Notes: generated by a model not told the origin, from the sequence alone. A stretch of 64,000 bases of DNA from Oxyruncus cristatus (GCA_013399855.1 VXAY01005820.1:70524-134523); one strand, 5' to 3'. Counted from the stretch's first letter, positions 12,236 to 24,207 are shown. Numbers and translations: made by a program.

Positions 12236-15200
12236 GGGCAAATAAGTTCATCTTATATTGCATATAAGAGCTGCCTCTGCCTTTGAAAACATAGCTATGC
12301 TTATAAATCCCAACTGAACAACTGGACCTTCTATGCAGTTTCCTTCCATATGTACACAGATCATTTTCCTGACAAAAATATTGATCAAACAACTCTTGAA
12401 AGGAGGGCATCCTTAAATCAAAGAAAAGAAAAAGCTCTGTGCACGCTATGTTTGGAAACTGTGCAAATATGCTCACAAAAATCAGGGTCATAGCAATTTC
12501 CTCTTTGAGGAGAAAACCCAAATGAAGAATAACGTGAGAATTCTGCATTATTCTTACACCAGTTTTGAGTGGCTGTTGATTCCCCTGGTTTTTCACAGTA
12601 TGCTGGATGGAGTAATATCTGCTGTGATCGCTCCAACTAAAAACAGGGGGAAACAGGATCACCCAGGGCCCCGCCATCACATGGGCTGTTCTGTACCTCT
12701 GCGCTGACTGAGATCCTCAGCATGGAATAAGGAGGTGTGAAAAATAAAGGCCTAGGAATTCTGTTTAAAAAGACGTCTGGGTGAATGGGACAAAAAAGAC
12801 CCTGTGCCAGAGAGCCTTCAGGCTCCATCTCGCAGCCTGATGCTGACAAGTACTTGGGCCAGATGAGCTCAATGTCAGGCAGTCACACCAGTCCACACTC
12901 ATTAACCTCGGCCTTTAATTGCCATGCTCTGCAGCTACTGCTCTTCTGAGACACTCAGCTATTTACAAACTTCCTCAGTAGAGGTGAATCATCAGAAACT
13001 AAACAAAACCCTTCCAACCAAAGGATCCAAAGGAGGAAATGACAGTGCTGGTGGCTGGTGCCCTTGGACCTCTCCCAGAACACACGATGCAGCTGCACTC
13101 TGTGCCTGCTGGGGGTCTCAGCCTCACACTGCAATTTATGATAGTACAAGTAAGAAGCAGGATAAAAAGCATGGGACTCATCATGCAAAGAGGTCTCCAA
13201 GATAAAGTACACTATTTTAACTTTGTCTTTTGGGAGGAAAGAAGGAAAGAACTGAGTATTGGTTAAAATGCCTGCTTGGCATTTGTGCTGCCAAGATCCA
13301 TTTGGGTTTATCTTGTTACAACCTTCAGCCTTCAGCTGCAGCTTTCCCTTTGGTCTTGTCAGACAGGTGAAGCAGGTTAGCCCCACTTAGATGTGTTCTT
13401 CCTCCACACTCTGAGATGCCTGATGGGTTCTAGATGATGTGTAAGAAAGAGACTTTATCTCTCCCAAAAATTCAATCCCACTCCTATCAGAATTACCAGG
13501 TCCTCTCACCCTCCTTGCTGTTGTCCTCTATCTAGGATGTGTAATAAACTGAAATAGCAGCTGATAAAAACTGTGACTTGCCTGCCAGAATAAAAATAAC
13601 CCTTTTACTTGATACAGAAGAAGACCAGGAATGTCAGCAGTGTGCCAATGAGATAAATCAATTCTACCCAGCCACTGTGATACCAGACAACATTGAAAAA
13701 TGCATTAAGAAGACGGATTTTTTAAAATATTCTTAGAAATTATCTTATGTAGTAGTAGGAATCAGAGAAAGACTTAATTCTTGCCCATCCTGCTCTGTCT
13801 GCAGTGCATGCTCTTCCCCACAGAATACAGGTATATTCTTCTGCCCTAACCTGCTTTTCTGCTTTTTTTTCATCTTGACAGCCTATTAGGAATTATACTC
13901 TGAGACAGAATCTTACTTTATCACCTTCCACATCTGAAGTAAGTGTGTGCCTGAGGAGTGCACTGAATACAAGAGAGGTGCAGTGGTATAGTACCTGGAA
14001 AGCATCAAGTACTTTCAGTGGAAAGATTTTTCAAGTGTAGGTGATAAGCAGAGATGTAAAATATCCAGCTGATATTACAAACTAAGAGTAATGTAAGATT
14101 AGTGTAAAAAAGTTAGGATCCTGATTCTGCATTACACCCACCAGGTCTCCTGCGACAATCTCTCATCCAACTTCTAAAGCGTGAATCAGATCATCACTAT
14201 GATGAGTCTGTCAGTGGTGGCAGAATGAAGAGAGAAGTTTATTATGTGCACAGCAGTACGTAATAGTACACACTGTTAGCAGATTCTCAGGATGTACAGC
14301 CTGCTGATTTAGTACCTTTCCATTTAAATGTTTCAAGTATTTTATGGTCAAGGTTAAGCTTGAAGGAAAATGTATCTGGTCATTATTTTTAAGTCCATTT
14401 TACCTGGGAATAAATTGAGTATCTAAAGACATTCCGTCTGCTTAAGCATCATCTTGAAAAAGTGAGAGAAAAACCTCTGGCACACTGCTATCGCAGTCAG
14501 AATGTAGAAAACCATGGCAGATGCTAGCAAACAAGTTTATTTCTGTTCAGGAGGTCCCTGTCCTTTGGTTGTTCTGTGTTCACAAACAGCGAACAGTCCT
14601 GTTGGCTCATGTGAGTGTGCACAAGGGATTTGCAGGCCAGAGCTCCTCTGTAGGTATAAATGCTTTCTGTTGAGTCTCTCAGTGACTCAAAAAGCCAAGA
14701 AAGTGCAACAGGTAAAAAGCCCAAAGCTGGTACTAGAAAACCGACTACTTGCTCCTCCTGAGTCCACAGCTGAAGCATACACTCCAAAATGTGTTCATCA
14801 GTGACAGAAAATAACACCTCTGAAACTGCACAGTTTTAGATTATCTGTGATAACTCAGTACACCCCAATGCAGAGGTGCTGACCAAGAGCTGGAGGCTCT
14901 CTTGAAGGCACATTGTGTCATGTTGTGGGCACGTGTCAGCATGCACCAAGTACCGACATGTATGAGCAGAGAGACAGCAAACAAGCATGCTGTAACTACA
15001 GTGGGTACACAGAGAAAATGTTACAGTTCTGATAATGATTTCCTTTCAGCCAGCAAGTATGTGAGAGCCAGCCAGTCAGCTCTGTCACCTTCTCAACTGC
15101 AGTAGGTATCTCTCAGTTCACAAAGGGAAATGCATACACATAGTCTGGAAGCTGCTATTTTGGCTCAGTCTACCCACAGCCAGTCCTTTATACTCAAAGA

Positions 15201-17424
15201 CATCTTTCTTCTGGGGCATCAGCATGATAATTTTTTATAAAGATAAAGAGCAGTCACAAATGGGCCAGAAAGGGGATTAGCACTGGGAGAAACCCAAGTG
15301 TGGGCACCAGAAAATACAAAATCAGGCCTTTCAATCTACTTTGTGACCATATATTTCTAGCAGTGCTCTTGCCTTTTGTTGTGTAGAGGTGTGCAATCTA
15401 AGTCCCTGCTCATGTTGCCACATCAGTCCAGTTGGCCACATGCAGAGCCACTAGAGCAGTGCCCTCCATAGCCCTGCCTCAGGAACACTGCCACTGGCTC
15501 TAGTGAAGAACCCTGGTTTGACACTCAAACACTGCCAAACAGCCAAGCCAGGGCAAAGCAATGTATGGGAAGTGAGCAAGGGCCTAGACTTAAAAAGGCA
15601 CTTACTTCAAGAAAATAAAGGAAGAAAATGAAAAGGAGGCAAGAAGTTCAAGGAATAGAGAGTTAAATTTCAAGACTACATGCTACTGGCTCTCAAAAAG
15701 ATGGGAATTAATATGCAAGTGTTCAAACCAAACTAAGACTACAAGGTTCACATGGAGATTTGAATTGTAGTTGTAAAGAGCATCATCTCATTCTTCTGCT
15801 TTTCTCCAGTGAGAAACTTCACTGTTTTCCTTTACTCCATAACAGATTCTGGGACCTTGTAAACCACAGGCTGAAGCTGAAAGACAGGAGTTTTGTCTAA
15901 GAACATCTAGTGTTCTCCACTACATTTTAATAGAAATTGAGAAGATGGAAAATGGCATGGTAGTGCTTGTTTTTTGTGAAATTCTGTATGTTGTTTCAAA
16001 ACCAGTTTTGGATAGAAACAAAAGCTTAGTTAGGAAAACTGTCAAGTCCTTCCCTTTGCTCAGTCACTGGCAGGTGCTTGGAGTTAATGCTTTTGCAAAG
16101 CAGTTTATAAGTTTGAGTGCTTTATGTCATGTTCTGACAGAGGCCCTTTCTCAGTAGCACAAAGCCTGAGCTGGTTCACCTGTCCAGATGCCCACAAATC
16201 TTAGAATAAGAGCGAGGGGGCAGCCAGAGGTGAGGACTCAAACCCAGCACCAGCATCTTCTTTAAGTGACAGTGCCTGTCAGTAGAGCATATTCATTACT
16301 GACTGGTCATGACTGGCTGGAGGGGTGACAAATTTCAAGAAGTTGTACTTGTTTATGTAATTTGGGTCCTCTTCCTCCACTTAAGAACATATAGATTTTA
16401 GATCTTAGATTTGTATGTTACTTTGAAAGTCTCTATATAGAAAGTACTGGTAATTTTAAATAATAATTACATTGGTTTCAACACACAGTTTGTTAGCAGT
16501 GTACTTTTGTTTATGTTTTCAGCATAAACAAGGTCCACAACAGCCTGGGGAAGCTGAAACCTCAGCTATGAGCTATGTAGGCCAAAGGCACCTTCCAGCT
16601 ATTTCAGCTGTTTGCTAGCACTCCATATGCTGTGCTTGAGATTCAGCATGCACCTTCCTACAGCTGAATGTATCCAACACCTGTTTTCTCTTTGCTTAAT
16701 GAAGTCTGGCCACAGGAATTTGCTTTCTCCTAGGATATCACACACTTGTGGAACATATACTGAGAGTGCAAATTCCTAAGGAGCACCTTACTCTGTGAGT
16801 CCCACAGCATCAAGCAGTGCTATTAAAAATAACAGAAGTTAAAAGTAGTTTAAAATTTTTCTCACTGGAATATTAAGTATAATTTCTTTGTATAACAACC
16901 AGCATGTAAGTGTGAAGAACTAACCTATTGTAACAGTCAATAGTTTCTGCTAGAAAATAATGGCAGACCACCTCATTCAAGTTGTCTTACCATTACAGCA
17001 GCAGATTTTAGGACAAGGGCAAGAGCTTCATTAAGTATATATATGCTCTGTGTTCTTACACAGGAGTGGACAAGGCAGAAGCAACTGCAATGAAGCCATC
17101 ATTCTGTACATGTTCAAACTAGAGCCTCAATGCTAGCTTCACTTGAAGTTCTAACACGTTAATGTGAAGTTGATCTCATCCCTTTTTCAGTATGTCACAG
17201 TATTTTCATGTAAATTTAATCAGAAAAACAACTAGACATTATTATGATTTGCTCTGAATAATTCAGATATTCCCAAATCTTCCGTCTCCTTAGGAGTCAG
17301 CAGTAGCAAGTCATTCCCCCCTCATGACACGAGTACAGCTCACAAGTAAACTGAAGACTGGGCACCAGGAAAATGCAGCTACCCAAATCCAAGAACTCTC
17401 TCCCAAAACTTCCTTCTTCAGTGC

Positions 17425-17457
17425 TCTTTTTTTTTTCCTTTTTTTTTTTTTTTTTTA
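17425..17457. repeat. Poly-T tract
   Basis: Two T runs (10 and 20) separated by CC. On the minus strand this is a poly-A stretch, but no AATAAA precedes it there, so I do not call it a polyadenylation site or retrogene tail. Confidence 0.85.
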
Positions 17458-18004
17458 AACCAAGTGGTTAAACAGCATCTACCCTTCAAATGCATTCAGG
17501 CAGACAACAAAAGGATTCCAAAAATCCAGGTGGTGAGAGGGACCTATTTATAATGGACTTTGCTAGAGCTGGAGACAGGAAATTAACTGTACATCTGGTA
17601 CCATCTGACATCTCTCTGTGGTAGGAACACACAGATTTCTGAAGACTCACAAAGCCCAGAATAAATGGATTTTCTGTTCTCTGCAAACTTGCACAGTTCG
17701 ATTATTTCAATAGCCCTGGAAAAGCTAGAGCTGGTATGTAAAGCACTTGCTAAGCAATCTGCATTACTGTCCTAGCTTCAAAATGCTTTGCGCCAGTCAT
17801 CACCAGGAACCTCTTAATTCTTCCAAACATATCAGGAAAAATGCTCAAAGCGCCAGGAAGTAGGAGAAACAGATACATGCATGAGAACTGAAATAAAGCA
17901 AACAGTCAGTGAACTAAAAGTTTTATAACTTTTCTCCTCCACTCATAGTACTTGCTGCTAGTCTCCAAGGTTCTTCAAATCTTGTACCAAATGTTGTCAT
18001 GTAA

Positions 18005-18498
18005 TTAATATGAGGCCAGCAAGCTTGCCTTTTCCAGGCTGTCATGAGCTCTGAAGAAAAAGGAGTAATTGTTCTGTAACTGTGGGTAGCTGAAAGTTAT
18101 TCTTAAAACCTGTGTACTTCTAGCTTACCATGAAAAATAACCCTCAAGCTTCTATAAAAAGCAGCTGCTCAATGTATATCATATTCAGGAGCGTTTAGGA
18201 ACACTGTAAATCTACTCTTCCTATTAAACAATGAGGCTGTCTGCACAGACACATTTTGATTTATAGAGCTCACGGTCTAAAATTCATCCCTTTTGTTTCT
18301 ATTTAATATAGATATTTCTATAATATTAGTGTTTCCACATGAATTACATTGTTAATAAAAACAGAGAGGTAACAAGAATTAAAATATCTTCCGCAGTCAG
18401 TTCTCTCAAACTATCTTCTACAAAGCATGTTTACATTTCAATTGGCAATGTTTTCCTAAAACATACATGAGACTAGAGAGCACGACCAGGCAGTTTTG
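18005..18498 (-). CDS. Candidate 3' exons of the minus-strand gene (unresolved)
   Basis: Continuation beyond 18669 is uncertain. One model uses a 32-nt exon at 18498-18467 (acceptor TATCTTTAG, donor CAT|GTATGT) in phase 0, then an exon starting at 18050 after a strong acceptor (ACTCCTTTTTTCTTCAG) and ending at a TAA at 18007-18005. Its peptide is QNCLVVLSSL + IAHDSLEKASLLASY. A rival model uses 18240-18129 (acceptor TGTCTGTGCAG, donor CATG|GTAAGC); its phases fit at both ends, but it carries an in-frame TGA at 18171-18169. A third exon-like segment with a good acceptor and a 45-codon open frame starts at about 17889. I cannot choose without transcript data. Confidence 0.3.
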
Positions 18499-18668
18499 CT
18501 AAAGATAAATATTCTGGAAGAGGGCTAAACTGATTATGACAGAAACATTCAAGCAAATAAGCTTAGTAAGGTTTTTGGATTTTCTGTTAATAATAATCAA
18601 AAGCTAAAAATAAGCCATGACATTTCTAGAAATTAGAACAAATTGAGAAGATATAATTATAAACTTAC

Positions 18669-18760
18669 TAAAATGTAAACCTTTCTTTCTTTCAGAGCTT
18701 TGGGATGAAAGCTGCAGTTTACTAAAGCACACAAATCTGTACTGAAGTTCTTGAAACGAT
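18669..18760 (-). CDS. Exon 5 of an unrecognised spliced gene
   Basis: Minus-strand segment after the acceptor TTTGTTTATGTTTAAG and before the strong donor TTA|GTAAGT (18668-18667). It enters in phase 1, completing the single G left by the previous exon to give GAT, and is open throughout: DRFKNFSTDLCALVNCSFHP, then KALKERKVYIL. A stop (TAA) sits immediately upstream in this frame, so the open frame begins at the acceptor. A weaker alternative donor (AAG|GTTTAC) at 18680 keeps the same phase. The segment is alpha-helix-like with two cysteines; no known domain recognised. The preceding intron is 247 bp. Confidence 0.55.
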
Positions 18761-19007
18761 CTTAAACATAAACAAAGAATGGTTTAAGATTATGTCACAT
18801 TTATTTTCAGAATTGCAATGAGAACTACAGTACTATACAGACATTTAAAAATATTTCATTTGTCTAAAGAAAGCATTTAAAATTATTTAAGCTACCTTTC
18901 AGCTCCCCTGATACTCAAACACTGCACATGCATGTACAGATTAAAGTATAAGCCTCTGCAGCAAATGGGTTTCAGAATAAAACATTTTCTATTTCTTAAC
19001 ATCCTAC

Positions 19008-19107
19008 CTTCATAGTTGCCTTCTAGGAGACCCAGATGCTCAAGTGCCTTCACAAATCCAACAATTATCACCAGTACAAAAAGCATTTCAAGTCCCTCCA
19101 AGTTCAT
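19008..19107 (-). CDS. Exon 4 of an unrecognised spliced gene (hydrophobic helix)
   Basis: Minus-strand segment after the acceptor ATTTTTCAAG and before the donor GAAG|GTAGGA (19007-19006). It enters in phase 0 and leaves in phase 1. Its 33 codons read MNLEGLEMLFVLVIIVGFVK followed by ALEHLGLLEGNYE. The hydrophobic core (LFVLVIIVGFV) could be a membrane span, but the following LEHLGLLE suggests an amphipathic, buried helix like those in alpha-solenoid proteins. The segment begins with ATG, so it could also be read as a start, but matching phases with the upstream exon argue for an internal exon. The preceding intron is 203 bp. Confidence 0.6.
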
Positions 19108-19310
19108 CTTGAAAAATTATTTATGTAAAAGCATCTTTTCTTGGGGAGCGTCCTGATTTCAGTTAGACTTTAATTAAAAAGCCCTCCTAGTCCAAGACAT
19201 GCCACACAACCAGATAAATACAATGCTAAAGAAGCCCAGAATATTCGCACCATAAAACATTTCCATTGACAGCCAGATGAACACAGGAATGTAAGGAAGT
19301 CAAATCTTAC

Positions 19311-19437
19311 CATGTCTGCATCACTTGCCTGCATGGATACAGATGTTTCAGTCTCTAAGGCAACAGAATATACAGCAACTACTTTGTTTAGCATTTCCTG
19401 CTTGATAGCTAGTAAAATTGTGTGCTTCTTTTTCACA
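19311..19437 (-). CDS. Exon 3 of an unrecognised spliced gene
   Basis: Minus-strand segment after the acceptor CTGTAATTCAG and before an excellent donor CATG|GTAAGA (19310-19309). It enters in phase 2, completing AG|T as serine, and leaves in phase 0. The 42 full codons begin VKKKHTILLAIKQEMLNKVV, continue AVYSVALETETSVSMQ and end ASDADM. A TAA lies in frame just before the acceptor. The reading is helical and coding-like, unlike the neighbouring random frames. The preceding intron is only 124 bp, with pyrimidine-rich tracts. No domain recognised. Confidence 0.6.
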
Positions 19438-19561
19438 CTGAATTACAGTTTTAGAGAGACCTTATGCTTTAACAACACAGAGGAAAAGGTCTAAACACAT
19501 TCTTTGCTTGATAATGAAGTTCAGAAAACTCAAAGCAAAATCATTTCATTCAGAAGATGAC

Positions 19562-19640
19562 CTACAGCTGTATTTCCCTAGACACTGGAATACACTTAAC
19601 ACAAGGTTAGCCATCTGTTTGAACAGCTTGTTTTCCCACA
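19562..19640 (-). CDS. Exon 2 of an unrecognised spliced gene
   Basis: Minus-strand segment after the acceptor AATGTGTTTGCAG and before a modest donor TGTAG|GTCATC (19561-19560). Only one frame is open; it enters in phase 1 (G|TG, valine) and leaves in phase 2. It reads VWENKLFKQMANLVLSVFQC then LGKYSC. A better-looking donor four bases earlier (AGCT|GTAGGT) would put the next exon out of frame, so I prefer the weaker site. The weak donor is the least secure point in the chain. The preceding intron is 746 bp. Confidence 0.52.
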
Positions 19641-20386
19641 CTGCAAACACATTTTACATCAAATACAGGAATCTAGGAACATCTGAAACACGGTAAGAAG
19701 AGGCTTTTTAGGGGGGAAATCAGTTTAAGTTTGAGGGATCTGTGGGAAACAAAAGCCTTTCCTTCCTGCTGCCAAGCCCCAGGGACTTGTGCAGATGATG
19801 AACAACTGCCCCTGGTGCAGGTCAGCTGCTGCTCCCATGGCTGCTCCAGATGAGGAAAGGCAACAAATGGCATCAAGGATACAGTATGCCCATGGCCAGG
19901 ACTGCGTGCAACTGACTGCTCTGCCTCAGGAAGCACTTTCCCAAGCACTCAGAAACACTGAAACTATTTCCAAGTATTTAGACGTGACAGTTAGGAACGG
20001 ATTCCCTGAAGGATCTCATTCGAGGCCCCTAACAGCAGCCACTAGCAAGCATTTGTCTGTCCTTCCTACTTACCTTCCCTTACCTGTCCAGATTTGCAGC
20101 CAAACACACACAGAATTAAAAAAAGACCCCTGCATCCTTTTGTTCTGGTAAATTTTGGTTATTTTGTCTGCAATGGCTGTGTCTTCTGTGCACATCACTT
20201 AACACGCTCAGTATTCTTCTAATTCATTTTGGGACAATCTAGCCTCGAATCTAGTCCTATGTAAAAGTTTAAACTTACATTGCTATTGTAATTATTAAAA
20301 TATTTCATTAATAATACTCATCTGAAAGCCTGAAATCCAGTTCACTGTTTCAGTTACTGGTTTTTTTACCATTCGTGTACTTCTAC

Positions 20387-20762
20387 CTTTAGTTGATGCT
20401 TTATGCATCATCAGTCTCCCAGGGCATTCTTGTAAAGTTTCATTAAGCACTGCGATTGTGTTGGGAGGACTTAAGCCAAGGCTCTCTGTGTGATGGCAGT
20501 GGACCCTCCTGAGCTGCACAATAGACCCCGTGTTGCTGTTCACAGCAGAATCAGTCCCACTGACTCTTTTGAAAGGTGTAAATGGTTTTCTTATTGACTT
20601 TAACAAAGCTTTGCTGTGTAGCAGGGTGTCACTCTCAAGTATTCCAATGTATTTGAGAAGTATCAGTTTCTTATAATTAACATCATCGGCCTCTACGGCT
20701 TTTCTCAGGTACCCCCATTCAATAATAAATCTTATTCTTTTCTCTTCATAGTTGAACTTCAT
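20387..20762 (-). CDS. Exon 1 (or first visible exon) of an unrecognised spliced gene
   Basis: A minus-strand frame of 155 codons starts at ATG 20762. I end the exon at the donor AAAG|GTAGAA (20386-20385), keeping 125 codons plus one base (phase 1), which matches the exon at 19640. It begins MKFNYEEKRIRFIIEWGYLR and includes SIRKPFTPFKRVSGTDSAV, a serine- and proline-containing linker, and NTIAVLNETLQECPG. A TAA lies four codons upstream of the ATG. If this is an internal exon, the best acceptor is ACCCTGCTACACAG at 20614, giving a start at 20613. No domain recognised. The upstream sequence is a degenerate ERVL pol fragment about 100 bp away. Confidence 0.55.
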
Positions 20763-20869
20763 TTGAGGAACTTAGAGCCCTTACCAAAATTTTCATTGAA
20801 CCTCCTGAGAGGAGGTTAAGAATTTACTGAAGTATCAAAGCCAATTACCATGGAAATGAAACCACCTTT

Positions 20870-22010
20870 GGGGGCTTGTGCTGTATCTCTACACTGACTC
20901 CTGGGTGGTGGCTGATGCCATTGGGGGGGTGGCTACAGCAAGGGAAGAAGGGCAGTTGACAACACAGGGGTAAACCCACCTGGGCTGCTGCAGCTCTGGG
21001 GGTGAGTCATGTCAATGCTCACATGGCCAAAGTTGTGCCACTGAAGAACATCAGAACAATGGATAAGGCTGTCAAGACTGGAATAGCTCAGGTGGACTAT
21101 CTCATCCTTGGGAGCAGAAGGATGAGCTATTTATAGTCTATGGGCCCATGGAACATCAGGACATCTGGGAAGAGGTGCAACATCCAGGTGGGCTCATGAT
21201 CAAGGGCTGGACCTGACCATGCAAGTCATCACACAGGTTATTCATGAACGTGAAACATGTGCTGTAATCAAGCAGGGCCACTTGAGTAAAATGTCCCTGG
21301 AACATAGGACAGGGGCTGGGTTTGCATATAGTGAGACCTGGCAAATTGACTCCACTGGAGCACTGCCATCAACATGCCAAGGAAAGAGCTACAGACTCAC
21401 TGTGGTGGAGGCAACGACTGGCTGGCTGGAAACATCCCCTGTAAAGCAGGCCACTGCTCCAAACACCATCTCAGGCCTTGAGAGACACACTTTGTGGTGA
21501 CACGGTGCCCCCAGAGAGAGTTGAATTAGACAATGGGAGTAATTTTCAAAATAACCTTATAAACTCTTGGGCAAAGAAACATGGCATTGAGTGGATGTAT
21601 CCCATTCCTTATCACCCACAAACCTCTGGAAAGATTGAGAAGTATAAGGGACTGTTGAAGACTATGTTAAGACTCTTAGATAATGGGACATGGAAGCATT
21701 GGGATGACAATTTAGCAGAAGCCACTTCACTGGTCAACACCAGGGGATCTGCCAACCATCTTGGTCCTGCCCAAATGAAACCCCTGCAAACTGTGGGAGG
21801 AGATAAAGTTCATACTACACATGGGGAAGTAGCTGGGGAAGTCAGTGTAGGATTTTTTTCACTCAAGGACCAGGGTGTACTGTATGTACAGTTTAGTACA
21901 GAAAACAAAAAAAAGAAAGACTGACTGCCTGATGGAAATGGACCAGGACAGAGGGTAAAAAGAAGAAAGTAACTTAAGCCTAATTTTGGTCAGGTTTAAA
22001 ATCTCTGCTC
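20870..22010 (+). pseudogene. Degenerate ERVL pol fragment (RNase H C-terminal part and integrase)
   Basis: An endogenous retrovirus remnant without flanking LTRs. Near 20890 the RNase H motif reads LYTDSWVVADA, followed near 21010 by SHVNAHMAK. The integrase core keeps all three acidic positions: WQIDSTGALP (about 21340), ELDNGSNF (about 21520) and YHPQTSGKIEKYKG (about 21620), with 35 residues between the second D and the E. The core is split by a frame change near 21450-21500 and there are stops upstream (for example TAG at 21135), so it cannot encode a functional protein. The pattern resembles ERVL-class pol. Non-coding ERV sequence probably extends a few hundred bases downstream. Confidence 0.8.
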
Positions 22011-22317
22011 CAACTAAAAGTTACATGACCTGGGTAATGCCAATAAGCATTCAAAATTAATTTTATTTCTGTTTGGAAAGGGGATTTCTCACAGCCCAGT
22101 GCACTTGTACCTCTTTTCTGGTTTGCTGCTGCTCTCGGCTGAGCTATTAACATAACCAATTAACAAATACATAATTTCTTTTTCTTGTTAAAAAATTTAT
22201 TTTGGAGAAAATAAAACTGATCTACAGAAATGGATTTTTTTTTTTTTGCTTTGCATTTTGCTCTGCATTTCCAGAGCAGCCCAGCTCTTTGACATGCCAA
22301 GGCATCCTCCCTCCCTC

Positions 22318-22735
22318 AGAGAGATAGAGCACCTCTCCTATGAGGAAAGGCTGAGAGAACTGGGATTGTTCAGCCTGGAAAAGAGGTTTTGAAGTGACCT
22401 AATTGTGGCCTTCCAGTACCTGAAGGGAACTTACAGAAAAGATGGGGCAAGACAATTTATAAGAGCAAGTAGTGGCAAAACAAGGGGGAATGGGTTCAAA
22501 TTAAGAGTGGGTTTAGATTAGATATTAGGAAAAGTTCTAGGGGTGAAGGTGGTGAGGCACTGGAACAGGATGTCTCATCCCTGAAAGTGTTCAAGGCTGG
22601 GTTGGACAGGGCTTGGAGCAGCCTGGTCTACTATAAGGTGTCCCTGCTCATGAGAGGGGGTTGGAACTAAATGATCTTCAAGGTCCTCTTCCAACCTAAA
22701 CTATTCTATGATTGTATTATTCTTTGATTCGCCCT
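22318..22735 (+). mobile_element. CR1 LINE 3' fragment
   Basis: Contains the CR1 3' signature in order: CTGAGAGAACTGGGATTG, TTCAGCCTGGAAAAGAGG, CCTGAAAGTGTTCAAGGC, GATCTTCAAGGTCCTCTTCC and the terminal TATTCTATGATTGTATTATT. 5' truncated, about 420 bp, non-coding. Confidence 0.93.
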
Positions 22736-22739
22736 GCTT

Positions 22740-23036
22740 GCATTCAAGAGGCCAAGTCCAAGTTCTGCTTTAGCCCATGTGAAGCAGAGATGTCCTTGCT
22801 CACTGTTTCAAGCGGAGGGAGCCTTTCCCACCCTCACTTAGAAAGCAGAGAAGGGGCTTGTGCTTTGCCTTTGTGACAATTCTGTTATTGAATTACCGGT
22901 TGCTTGTACCCTACTACCTGGAAGCTGTGTGAGGTTTTCTCTTTTTTCAGAAAGATAAAAGCAATTTTTTAACCCAGAGTACTTCCCAGCTGTTCTCTGA
23001 CCAGCCCAAGTCACCAGTAATCGTGTCTTTGGGCAG

Positions 23037-23067
<31 letters not shown>

Positions 23068-24207
23068 AGAGGAATCTACTCAAATAAACTCCAGTCAAAA
23101 CTTATTTAGCTTGGGTGAGCCGACAGAACAAAGCTGCAGGCTGTGTGTTCCCTGTTTGTTATGTCCTCACAGCAATAGATCATATTTGTAAAAAACTTTC
23201 CATATAATTTTCAGTTATTCTTTTTTGAGACTCAGTGCAGAAAAACACTCATGTCAACAAAGAAACACAGAAGTGTTCTGGGAGAAAAATATCCATTTGC
23301 CATTATCCATGATTATCAATTCAGCCATGCTCATGCAGTGAAGTGCATTCCTCCCACATTCCTCCTCTCTGTCCAAGGAGGAAGGCTGGGTGCCTGGCCA
23401 GCAGCCAGTTGCATTGCCAGGGGGCAATTGTCCAGCAGGACTTCCAGCTCATCACAGCACATGGAGGGACCAAGCACAACAGGAAATCAAACCCTGTTAT
23501 CACCGCAATGCACACACCGAATCCAGCATTCCTGGAGGTGTGGATGCTTGCCCTAAGCAACTGCTTCATAAGCACAGTTAAACAGGTAGTTTGCAGGGCA
23601 TGAAATAAAAATTAAGATGCATGAAGGACAGAACAAAAGGGAGAGAGAAAGAGGAGAAAGGCATGGGTAAAAAAAGCAAAGCTACAGACAGCTCATCTCT
23701 CAGTACACTCTGAGGGAGATCCTCACATACAGTGCTCTGATGCTGGATATAGTTTGAACTCATGCAGAACTGGGCATCCAGATGTGTCTGGCAGGTAACG
23801 TGTTGGGTGTAAGACTGGGACCACATGGATAAATTGTCATCACCATGGATGCCATTGTCATCACCACACTTGTGAGAAACACCACCCTTCTGCTCCCAGC
23901 AAACACGGAGAGATCTCTAAGTGAACTCACAGGTGCATTAGACAGCAGGAATTGGGATAGAAATTGTGAGAGCACCAAACTATCCATTTCTTAGTTAACT
24001 TTTCCTGTACAGTTACCCTTTAAGGGCATGTCTAAGATTTGGACCATGGTGTCAGTTCACAGTACAGATAAACTGCTCCTCTCATCTCTCCCTGTAATTT
24101 CTCCCCTATACAAACCTCCTGTTTTCTTATCTTTCTTTAAACCTCGGAAACTGGGCCAAGCCCAAAGAGGAAAATACGACCTGTTTGGCAGCAGCACTCT
24201 GATAAGG
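22740..24207. other. Gene-free stretch
   Basis: Contains only a (GA)n microsatellite at 23041-23070 and short open frames without protein character. Confidence 0.4.
23038..23070. repeat. (CA)n/(GA)n microsatellite
   Basis: ACACACA followed by about twelve GA units. Confidence 0.95.

Larger units (their letters stand above)
11728..17890. other. Gene-free stretch with AT-rich low-complexity run
   Basis: No recognised gene or transposon. A minus-strand frame at 12186-12680 is open for 164 codons but has no domain and ends inside the low-complexity tract. Confidence 0.4.

Noticed and set aside
12186..12680. 164-codon minus-strand ORF
   Set aside because: Ends in an AT-rich microsatellite and shows no domain or convincing splice context.
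17425..17457. Poly-A on the minus strand as evidence of a processed retrogene or polyadenylation
   Set aside because: No AATAAA upstream, and the neighbouring exons still have introns.
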